DNA of 6,691 nucleotides, from the NCBI GenBank assembly GCA_023136725.1, contig JAGLQR010000098.1, forward strand, positions 1-6,691, in the 5' to 3' direction. Of this stretch, positions 1 to 5,711 are shown in pieces. Origin of the DNA: Candidatus Aminicenantota bacterium (GTDB lineage: Bacteria; Acidobacteriota; Aminicenantia; UBA2199). The notes beneath the pieces were generated by a model. That model was not told the origin of the DNA, made no database searches, and was given only the letters and a program-made list of their open reading frames with translations. Within the stretch, counting starts at the first letter, position 1. Each line of letters begins with the position of its first letter. Both the position numbers and the translations under genes were made by a program.

Positions 1-244
1 TCAAAGCAAAAAGAGATTGAGGGAACAATGTTTCAGATAACCAGGCAATCCATGGAACAAGGGGGGCATGATCCACATAACCAAATGCAAGGTGCTTCCC
101 GCAAGCGAGGAAGTAAAGTTCATCTTGATGATATCCATAACGGGTAAGAATCGGGAGATGTATCAGGATCTTAAGGAATGCCAACCCTCCAGGTAAGAAA
201 AGATCATTGTTATACCATTGAGTTTTTTTTATTAGATCACTCAT
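1..244 (-). CDS. GT39/PMT_2-type membrane glycosyltransferase, N-terminal part (runs off left edge)
   Basis: An open minus-strand frame starts at ATG 244-242 and stays open for 81 codons to the window edge; the 3' end lies outside. The start is supported by a GGAGG ribosome binding site (258-254) nine bases upstream. The product begins with a short charged segment and one hydrophobic helix (about residues 19-34), followed by YGYHQDELYFLACGKHL and GYVDHAPLVPWIAWLS. This is the typical first periplasmic loop of GT39/PMT_2 (ArnT-like) GT-C enzymes: an Asp-Glu pair (D41, E42) after the first helix, expected to be catalytic or metal/substrate-binding, then the family pattern G-Y-V-D-H-x-P-L. Such enzymes move a sugar from a polyprenyl-phosphate donor onto a protein, lipid or glycan on the outer face of the inner membrane. 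The acceptor cannot be told from sequence. The gene lies 79 bases downstream of another GT-C gene on the same strand, which suggests a shared envelope-glycan role. Confidence 0.85.
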   Translation of the reverse strand, partial: MSDLIKKTQWYNNDLFLPGGLAFLKILIHLPILTRYGYHQDELYFLACGKHLAFGYVDHAPLVPWIAWLSETLFPQSLFAL

Positions 245-265
245 AATTCAGATCCTCCGGAAGAA

Positions 266-294
266 ATCATACTTTACACCGCGTAAAACGACAA
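266..294 (-). promoter_or_regulatory. Possible sigma70-type promoter before the left-edge glycosyltransferase
   Basis: On the minus strand TTGTCG (294-289, 4 of 6 to TTGACA) and TATGAT (271-266, 5 of 6 to TATAAT) are separated by exactly 17 bases. The spacer contains a small dyad, TTTAC-5 nt-GTAAA (273-287). Transcription would start near 259, just before the ribosome binding site at 258-254, giving an unusually short leader. This is the main reason for caution. Read-through from the upstream glycosyltransferase gene is the alternative; no terminator hairpin is visible in 245-323. Confidence 0.3.
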
Positions 295-323
295 AGCAGT
301 AAAAAAAGTTCCCTGAAATTTTA

Positions 324-2534
324 TTAGTAAGGTATGACCTTTATATTAAGCCCGTCAAACAATCGGTAACATAAACTGAAATGTAAAGTATAAAAATATC
401 TCCCTTTGATCTTTTTATAATGCAGATCTGTCACATGAAAATCTTTATCAGTATTTTCCTTTACTCCGATAACAACAGAAGGCATATCAATACCCGACAA
501 AGTGATCTCCCCCCGGTCTTGCTGGCCGGAGATCAGAAGACCGATCTGTTTTAATTTCTTTATCGTTGAAATTGTAATTGTCCCCTTAAAACTATCTTTT
601 ATATTGAGGCTGTATTCCTCCAGTATATCTGATTTCGGGTAGGGATTTCCATGAACCAGAAATGATACACCGGCATCAGTTTTAATTTTAACCGGATTAT
701 ACAGAGCAACCCTGGGGAAAAGGGAGAAAACAATAAATAGAATTATAAATACAATGAATGGAAGGGGCCCGGGCTTTTTCAGTTCAAATTCCTTTAATGA
801 TAAGTAAATGAATACAAAAACCAGAAACAAAAATATAAGATTGGGAAGATGCGAAAAGTTTCCTTCCACTTTTACAAAAGATGGGAGTATTGAAGGCAGA
901 TCGATGTGAATATTACCAAGCTTCTGAAAGACCAGGCCGCTCCGGTCAAGATAGTTATGAGTTGTACTCTGATACAGGGTAAATGGATTGAATATCTGGA
1001 AAATAGTTATAAAAACAGAATAAAAAGGTATAAAGATAAATAATTTTTTAAATATCTTATTTCTACTCTCAACATAATAAATTATTGCAAACAGCATAAG
1101 TGTCCATGCAACAGGAAGAAGGTATCTGGCCTGGGGACAATATCCGGGCCGGACAGTTGAATATCCATGATACAAAAGATAAACAAATGATGCAATTGAT
1201 ATTATAAGATGGGGATAATATCTTTTGAAGTTCTTAAGTGCAAAGATCAACCCGGGGAAAAAGAACAAGTATATAGGGCTATACAGGATCAATCCGTCCC
1301 GTTGATCAAAGAAATAATCAAATAATGTTTCGATTCTGTTCTGAATTTTTATACTTTGCATTCCTTCCAGATATTCCATTTTCTGAGACTCGGTAAGAAC
1401 TCCCGTATATACCGACATCGGTGAAAGGCTGCCGTAAGCAAAGTATAGATAAATAAAGAAAACCAGAATAAATGCAGCAGGAAAAACAGCAAATGCCAGC
1501 CCCGATCTCACATCCTTTTCCCGGAACTTCTTTATGAAAAAGAACAAAGAAAATAATGAAATAAATATGAGATATTTCATCCCCCAGAATACTGTCATTC
1601 CGAGAAGTAAGCCTGCAAAAAGTATATCCCTCCTTCTTATATTATCTTTGAAAAGTGAGAACCATATCGACAAAAGTATCAAAAGCAACACCTGCAATTC
1701 AGCAAAAATGTGAAAAGAGTAGAAAAAAACAGGTGCAGTAAACATGAATGTGAAAAATATGAATAAAGACAGCTTTTCTCTTCTCCATATTTTCAGAGAC
1801 AACATATAGACCACAACTCCGAGCAAAGATGCAAATAATCCAAGATATATCCTGACAAGAAAATAGAGTAAAGGAATGGGGATCTTCAGTAGAAAGAAAG
1901 GTGCAAGAGTAAATGATAATCCGGGGAGATGAAAGGAATACCATTTTTTAAAACCCTTTCCCACTTTGGAATGATGGGTTAACCTGTAATTTATAAACTC
2001 TCTGTATTCATCTCTGGCATATTGGTTGAAAACATTCAGGTCTCCATCCTTTGCCAGAGATTGAGAGATGGCAAGATAGTGGGGTTCATCGCCTACCAGT
2101 TCTACACCTTTCATTACAATTACAGCAGATGCCATAATAAAGATCATCTGTGATATAAGAAAGAGCATTACCAACCTGGTACGGAGACCTCTTCCGTTAA
2201 AAAATCCGATGGTTTTTCCAACAATCCCGTTCTTTTTAAAGATCGAATATATTGAAAAAAACAGAGTTATCAACAACAGGTTCCCTACCCTTGTTTTAAA
2301 ATCCGGCAGATCCCAGAAAAACAAATTCATTACAAATATCAATAATCCGGAAATAAAAGGGAAGAAATATTTAACAGTTCGGAGTTTTCGTCTTTTTTTA
2401 GAAAATATTGAATTACAAAAAGCAATAAACGGCACAAACAATAGAGGAGACCAGAATGGATAATTCAGGAAGAATGTGACAAAGCCGGAAAATGTTAAGA
2501 TGATCAGAAACAACTCGCTTCTGCTGAATTTCAT
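324..2534 (-). CDS. Polytopic GT-C family glycosyltransferase (PMT_2/GT39-like), about 736 aa
   Basis: This is a very hydrophobic protein with about 14 or more predicted membrane helices. In the numbering from ATG 2534, helices at about 8-24, 27-44, 55-74 and 84-101 form an N-terminal block. A further helix (121-144) leads into GDEPHYLAISQSLAKDGDL, with D149-E150 as the acidic pair of the first catalytic loop in GT-C enzymes. HLPGLSFTLAPFF (about 202-214), HIFAELQ (275-281), FFDQRDGLILYSPIYL (409-424) and ARYLLP (469-474) match conserved patches in a bacterial family of such enzymes. The last helix ends near 606, and a soluble, beta-rich tail of about 130 residues follows, presumably periplasmic. 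Expected role: polyprenyl-phosphate-sugar transfer on the outer face of the inner membrane; substrate unknown. The start is uncertain. The frame opens to TTG 2612, with ATG at 2573 and 2534, and none has a good ribosome binding site. I chose 2534 because it directly precedes a basic stretch and the first helix. It is followed, on the same strand, by a second GT-C gene. Confidence 0.82.
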   Translation of the reverse strand: MKFSRSELFLIILTFSGFVTFFLNYPFWSPLLFVPFIAFCNSIFSKKRRKLRTVKYFFPFISGLLIFVMNLFFWDLPDFKTRVGNLLLITLFFSIYSIFKKNGIVGKTIGFFNGRGLRTRLVMLFLISQMIFIMASAVIVMKGVELVGDEPHYLAISQSLAKDGDLNVFNQYARDEYREFINYRLTHHSKVGKGFKKWYSFHLPGLSFTLAPFFLLKIPIPLLYFLVRIYLGLFASLLGVVVYMLSLKIWRREKLSLFIFFTFMFTAPVFFYSFHIFAELQVLLLILLSIWFSLFKDNIRRRDILFAGLLLGMTVFWGMKYLIFISLFSLFFFIKKFREKDVRSGLAFAVFPAAFILVFFIYLYFAYGSLSPMSVYTGVLTESQKMEYLEGMQSIKIQNRIETLFDYFFDQRDGLILYSPIYLFFFPGLIFALKNFKRYYPHLIISIASFVYLLYHGYSTVRPGYCPQARYLLPVAWTLMLFAIIYYVESRNKIFKKLFIFIPFYSVFITIFQIFNPFTLYQSTTHNYLDRSGLVFQKLGNIHIDLPSILPSFVKVEGNFSHLPNLIFLFLVFVFIYLSLKEFELKKPGPLPFIVFIILFIVFSLFPRVALYNPVKIKTDAGVSFLVHGNPYPKSDILEEYSLNIKDSFKGTITISTIKKLKQIGLLISGQQDRGEITLSGIDMPSVVIGVKENTDKDFHVTDLHYKKIKGRYFYTLHFSLCYRLFDGLNIKVIPY

Positions 2535-2629
2535 TTTTCGATTATTGCACAAGTACTTTTCTTCCACAACCATAAACAGGAAATTTATTTCAGTTAGAAT
2601 AAAAATGGACAAATAGTTTAAATAATTTC

Positions 2630-2635
2630 ATTATA
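2630..2635 (-). promoter_or_regulatory. Perfect TATAAT -10 box for the GT-C gene (tentative)
   Basis: In the divergent spacer the minus strand carries an exact TATAAT at 2635-2630. No good -35 lies 16-18 bases upstream (TTTCAT-like only). A start near 2623 would make the TTG at 2612 nearly leaderless, which slightly favours the ATG starts at 2573 or 2534. On the plus strand the same segment offers a weak promoter for the AsmA-like gene: TGGACA at 2606-2611, then CATTAT at 2629-2634 after 17 bases. If both are real, the two divergent promoters overlap and would compete. The region is so AT-rich that chance matches are likely. Confidence 0.3.
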
Positions 2636-2657
2636 TTTACTAATTGAGTTAAATGAA

Positions 2658-4280
2658 ATGAAGATATTTTCAAAGACCAGAATAAGCCGTATTTTTGTTT
2701 CCTTATCAATCATTATAATATTATTTATTTTTTCCCTCCATTACTATGTGAAAATTAACAGTTCTGGAATTTTTAATTCCTATTTAATCAGCATCCTGAA
2801 TAAAAAAGGGAATATCTACAGAATTGATCATAATCAGGTTGATATCGATCTGTTAGGGAAACAGATAATATTAAAAAATTTGGAGATATCATTAGACCAG
2901 GAACAATTGAACAGCTCAGGAATTAATCAGAATATTTTTTTTAATGTAAAAATCCCATATCTTACGATCACAGGAATCTCTTATCTTGATTTTATATTGT
3001 TTAGAAAGATCAGTGCTGACAGAATATACTTAAAAGCGGGAAATTTAAAATTGTATAGTATTCCTGAAGCACACGGCAAAAAAAAATCTTTAAAAAAACA
3101 GAAAAGATTCCCCTCGATCTCACTTGGCAGAATTACTATTGAAGATACACATGTTGAATTTTTTACTCAATTCAACTCTTCTCCGAAAATCGGATTAAAA
3201 AGTATTTCAGTTGATTCAGAAAAAATTATATATGATCCCGAAAAGACTCCCGGAGAGAACTTTAGCAATGGAACTCCCGGTTTAACATTTACTGCCGGGA
3301 ACTCCTTTTTTATTTTCAAAAGAACAGGATATAAAGCAGAGACTGAAAATATCATGCTGACGACATCAAACCCTTCGATTTTACTTAAAAAATTCAAATA
3401 TGCCCCCTCATCAGAAAAAACCAGAAAGAAAATTATCTCCTCAAAGGGGAGCTTTCATCGTTTCAACATATCTGAGATAAATCTGAAAAATATTGATCTT
3501 GAGGAATTAGAAGAGAACAAGAGGATTCGAGCAAGTGAGTTGCATATAAAAACACCGGAAATACACATTTTAAGAAACCGTAATATAAGAAGAAAATCTA
3601 AGAAGAGAGGAGGGAAACTTCCCCAACAAAGGTTTCGTGAATCCGACCTTAAAGTTGAGTTGAAACTAATAAGGTTGAATAATGGAGTTATCAAATATTC
3701 CGAAATAGCACCCGGAGAAAGAATAGCTGAGTCAATATTTTTCACAAAAGTTGAATCCTCTTTGAAAGACATCACAAATTTTCCTGAAATATTAAAGACC
3801 GGGAAAGAATCTTCAGTATCAGTTTCGGCTGAGTTAATGGGGAAAAGTACATTGAAGGGTAAGATCATTATTCCCATTAACCACAGAGGAAACAGGTTTT
3901 CATTCTCAGGATCACTGGAGAAAACCAACCCGCTTATATTAAACAATTTCCTGAAAAAGAATATCAGGATACGTATTGACAGTGGTAAAATCAACCATAT
4001 GTACTTCTCTGTAAAAGCTGATAACAGAAAAGCTTCAGGTAAATTATTGCTTGCATATAAGAACCTGAAAGTAACATTATTAAGGAAACATGATCCGGCA
4101 AGGAAAAGCAGGTTCCGGACTTTTCTGGCAAATACTTTTATTTATAGAAATAATCCGACTAAGAAGAGAAGAAAGATCCGGACGGGAAAGATATTTTATG
4201 AAAGAAAAGTAAAAGGATCAATATTTAATTATATGTGGAAATGCATCCTGGCAGGGATCAAATCGAGTATTAAGATCTGA
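2658..4280 (+). CDS. AsmA/DUF748-like membrane-anchored envelope protein, 540 aa
   Basis: The protein has a short basic N-terminus, one membrane helix (about 11-28), then a long region of alternating short beta strands (DLLGKQIILKNLEISLD; KISADRIYLKAGNLKLYS) typical of the repeat-like beta groove of AsmA/DUF748/TamB-type proteins. These are anchored in the inner membrane, project into the periplasm, and are linked to lipid movement or outer-membrane biogenesis. Very Lys/Arg-rich stretches lie at about 137-148, 306-325 and 470-515. The C-terminus holds a compact set of motifs: LAYKNLKV (465-472), RTFLANTFIYRNNP (487-500), GKIFYERKVKGSIFNYMWK (510-528), ending in a Gly-Ile-Lys segment. I recall similar C-termini in uncharacterised AsmA-like proteins of Bacteroidota, but cannot check this here. 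ATG 2658 is the only sensible start; it has no strong ribosome binding site. It is divergent from the GT-C gene. The exact family is inferred, not certain; it could be a lineage-specific hypothetical with the same fold. Confidence 0.65.
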   Translation: MKIFSKTRISRIFVSLSIIIILFIFSLHYYVKINSSGIFNSYLISILNKKGNIYRIDHNQVDIDLLGKQIILKNLEISLDQEQLNSSGINQNIFFNVKIPYLTITGISYLDFILFRKISADRIYLKAGNLKLYSIPEAHGKKKSLKKQKRFPSISLGRITIEDTHVEFFTQFNSSPKIGLKSISVDSEKIIYDPEKTPGENFSNGTPGLTFTAGNSFFIFKRTGYKAETENIMLTTSNPSILLKKFKYAPSSEKTRKKIISSKGSFHRFNISEINLKNIDLEELEENKRIRASELHIKTPEIHILRNRNIRRKSKKRGGKLPQQRFRESDLKVELKLIRLNNGVIKYSEIAPGERIAESIFFTKVESSLKDITNFPEILKTGKESSVSVSAELMGKSTLKGKIIIPINHRGNRFSFSGSLEKTNPLILNNFLKKNIRIRIDSGKINHMYFSVKADNRKASGKLLLAYKNLKVTLLRKHDPARKSRFRTFLANTFIYRNNPTKKRRKIRTGKIFYERKVKGSIFNYMWKCILAGIKSSIKI

Positions 4281-4292
4281 TTTATCATCTCT

Positions 4293-4319
4293 ATTCGCAA
4301 AAAGATCATTCATTCGCAA
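4293..4319 (+). repeat. Direct repeat ATTCGCAA x2, 19-base period
   Basis: ATTCGCAA occurs at 4293-4300 and again at 4312-4319, just under two helical turns apart (19 bases), and a reverse-oriented TGCGA follows at 4325-4329. The sites lie 107-133 bases upstream of the DUF2202 start and just after the AsmA-like stop codon. They could be operator half-sites for the DUF2202 gene, or incidental, since the second copy overlaps a hairpin arm. Seen directly; any function is inference. Confidence 0.4.
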
Positions 4320-4339
4320 TTAACTGCGAGATATGAATG
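4307..4339 (+). terminator. Bulged hairpin after the AsmA-like gene, possible terminator
   Basis: CATTCAT (4307-4313) pairs with ATGAATG (4333-4339), and the contiguous TCGCA (4314-4318) pairs with TGCGA (4325-4329). This leaves a six-base loop (ATTAAC) and a three-base bulge (GAT, 4330-4332) on the 3' side. It begins 27 bases after the stop codon of the AsmA-like gene and is followed by GCATGATTTTAATTTT. The stem is AT-rich and the T-tract interrupted, so termination would be modest. The same dyad could instead be a regulatory site for the downstream gene. Confidence 0.4.
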
Positions 4340-4412
4340 CATGATTTTAATTTTCACTAAATATACAGGCTAAAAAGAATTGGCAGAAAAATTGCAAAGA
4401 GATATGCAAACA

Positions 4413-4420
4413 AAAGGAGG
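4413..4420 (+). promoter_or_regulatory. Strong ribosome binding site for the DUF2202 gene
   Basis: AAAGGAGG ends five bases before ATG 4426 and fixes that start. It is much stronger than anything before the AsmA-like gene, suggesting that this gene is translated separately and more efficiently. Confidence 0.85.
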
Positions 4421-4425
4421 CTGAA

Positions 4426-5088
4426 ATGAAACAGCATTTGATAATATTTACTCTTCTGGTTCTGCTTACCGGAAATATCTTCTCATTCAGATTTGGAGGT
4501 GGAAGTAGTGACAATATGATGGAACAATACATCGGATCTTTCCCATATGAAGAGATAAGTGATGATGAAAAAACATCCCTTCTTCATATGAGAGAAGAGG
4601 AAAAGCTGGCAAGAGATGTTTATAACTATTTATATGAAAGATGGGGAATGAGGATCTTCGATAATATTTCCTTAGCTGAACAAATGCATATGGATGCAAT
4701 CGCAACGATCCTGCAAAAATATGATATCCCTGACCCGGTCCTTTCTGATGATGACCGTGGCACTTTCTCAGATGAAGGTTTGAAAGAACTTTATACAACA
4801 CTGATCACGAAGGGAAACAACTCAATCACAGACGCTTTATTGGTCGGAGCGACAATTGAAGACCTGGATATCTTTGATCTTCAGAATGCACTTCTGAAAG
4901 TTGATAATATGGATATTTTATTCGTGTTCGGAAATTTGAAAAAAGGCTCTGAAAACCACATTAGAGCTTTTTCATCACAATTAATGGGCTTCAATATCAT
5001 ATACACTGCTCAATATATCTCCCAGGATGAACTGGACATAATTCTAAGTTCATCTACTAATGGAAGAGGCAGGGGAAGAAATAATTAA
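4426..5088 (+). CDS. Secreted DUF2202 ferritin-like four-helix protein, 220 aa
   Basis: Residues 1-20 form a signal peptide: a Lys near the start, the hydrophobic core LIIFTLLVLL, and a likely cleavage after NIFS. There is no lipobox Cys, so the mature protein should be periplasmic or exported. A DUF2202 domain follows (about 47-185): LLHMREEEKLARDVYNYLYE (helix 1, acidic cluster E57-E59), ISLAEQMHMDAIATILQKY (helix 2, E85-x-x-H88), IPDPV, GATIEDLDIFDLQNAL (helix 3, E135 and D138) and NLKKGSENHIRAF (helix 4, E166 and H168). This is the layout of a ferritin-like di-metal four-helix bundle, and the acidic and His residues are the expected metal ligands. The biochemical role of the family is not established. 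Iron binding or peroxide/metal defence is only inference. The tail GRGRGRNN is Gly/Arg-rich and disordered. The gene stands alone: same strand as the AsmA-like gene but separated by 145 bases and a hairpin, and convergent with the fumarase operon. Confidence 0.88.
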   Translation: MKQHLIIFTLLVLLTGNIFSFRFGGGSSDNMMEQYIGSFPYEEISDDEKTSLLHMREEEKLARDVYNYLYERWGMRIFDNISLAEQMHMDAIATILQKYDIPDPVLSDDDRGTFSDEGLKELYTTLITKGNNSITDALLVGATIEDLDIFDLQNALLKVDNMDILFVFGNLKKGSENHIRAFSSQLMGFNIIYTAQYISQDELDIILSSSTNGRGRGRNN

Positions 5089-5122
5089 TTTTCTCCTATA
5101 AAAAGTTTAAGAAAAAGCGTGT

Positions 5123-5148
5123 AGAGTTGCTCTTTTCAGAGCAACTCT
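5123..5148. terminator. Bidirectional intrinsic terminator between DUF2202 and fumarase genes
   Basis: This is a perfect 11-bp inverted repeat: 5123-5133 (AGAGTTGCTCT) pairs with 5138-5148 (AGAGCAACTCT) around a TTTC loop. Rightward it is followed by ATTATTTTTTTAG, a run of seven T at 5155-5161. Leftward (minus strand) it is followed by TACACGCTTTTTC and a further T-rich stretch. It therefore can serve both convergent units. The fumarase beta stop codon (5138-5136) falls in the loop and innermost base pair, and the last codons of that gene form one arm. Confidence 0.85.
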
Positions 5149-5711
5149 GCCATTATTTTTTTAGATTTTTCTAAAACTTCTTTATGGAGACTTCCCTCAT
5201 GTGAATCCATTGTAACAACAACCGGAAAGTCTTCTACTTCAATTACCCAGAAGGCTTCGGGTGAACCGAACTCTTCGAGTTTAAAAACCTCTTTTACTTT
5301 TTTTACAGAATTAGCGATCAGAGTACCTGCTCCGCCGATTGCATGAAAATAGACTGCCCCGCATTTTTTCAATCCTTCTAATGTTTTTGCACCCATCCCA
5401 CCTTTACCAATCACTCCCCTGACATTATACTCACATACTACAGTTGACTGATATGGTTCCTCTCTGGCTGATGTTGTAGGCCCGGCAGAAACAAAACTCC
5501 ACTCTCCGCTATCACTCTGTTTTACAACAGGGCCGCAATGGTAAATAACAGACTCTTTAAGGTACTCTCTGATAAATTCAGGTTTCTCCTCCACCATCAG
5601 TTTATGGGCTTCATCTCTGGCAGTTACTATAGTGCCGGAGAGGAATACTTCGTCTCCAACCTTTAAGCTTCTGATATCTTCTTCCGAGATTGGAATTTTT
5701 AGTTTAATCAT
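5136..5711 (-). CDS. fumB: Class I fumarate hydratase, beta (C-terminal domain) subunit, 191 aa
   Basis: This is the small subunit of the two-subunit, iron-sulfur fumarase, which reversibly hydrates fumarate to L-malate in the cytoplasm. It corresponds to the C-terminal part of single-chain class I enzymes. Visible family motifs: TARDEAHK (30-37), VIYHCGPVV (55-63), SAGPTTSARE (75-84), GVIGKGGMG (99-107) and HAIGGAGTLIA (123-133); these contribute substrate-binding and catalytic residues at the interface with the alpha subunit. Length fits the family (about 180-200). I chose ATG 5711 rather than the in-frame ATG 5726 because GGGGAGG (5724-5718) lies six bases upstream of it; the earlier ATG would sit inside that site. 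The gene overlaps the alpha stop by 8 bases, so the two are translationally coupled. The final Glu-Leu-Leu codons are part of the terminator stem. The paralogous L-tartrate dehydratase (TtdB) cannot be fully excluded. The symbol follows the split-subunit convention, not the E. coli single-chain gene of the same name. Confidence 0.92.
   Translation of the reverse strand: MIKLKIPISEEDIRSLKVGDEVFLSGTIVTARDEAHKLMVEEKPEFIREYLKESVIYHCGPVVKQSDSGEWSFVSAGPTTSAREEPYQSTVVCEYNVRGVIGKGGMGAKTLEGLKKCGAVYFHAIGGAGTLIANSVKKVKEVFKLEEFGSPEAFWVIEVEDFPVVVTMDSHEGSLHKEVLEKSKKIMAELL

Noticed and set aside
504..534. GATCTCC...GGAGATC inverted repeat inside the GT-C gene
   Set aside because: The 7-bp arms lie in coding sequence for the soluble tail, enclose an unpaired 17-base loop apart from two possible extra pairs, and have no following T-run; chance is sufficient.
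2209..2463. 84-codon plus-strand frame opposite the GT-C gene
   Set aside because: It is a shadow of the N-terminal membrane-helix region on the opposite strand, with no start signal and no protein-like features of its own.
3455..3994. 179-codon minus-strand open frame opposite the AsmA-like gene
   Set aside because: It lies wholly within the plus-strand AsmA-like coding region, has no recognisable motif or ribosome binding site, and the plus-strand frame has the membrane anchor and beta-strand pattern of a real protein.
4347..4801. Short minus-strand frames overlapping the DUF2202 gene
   Set aside because: The DUF2202 frame is unmistakable, with signal peptide, strong ribosome binding site and conserved helices; the opposing frames have none of these.
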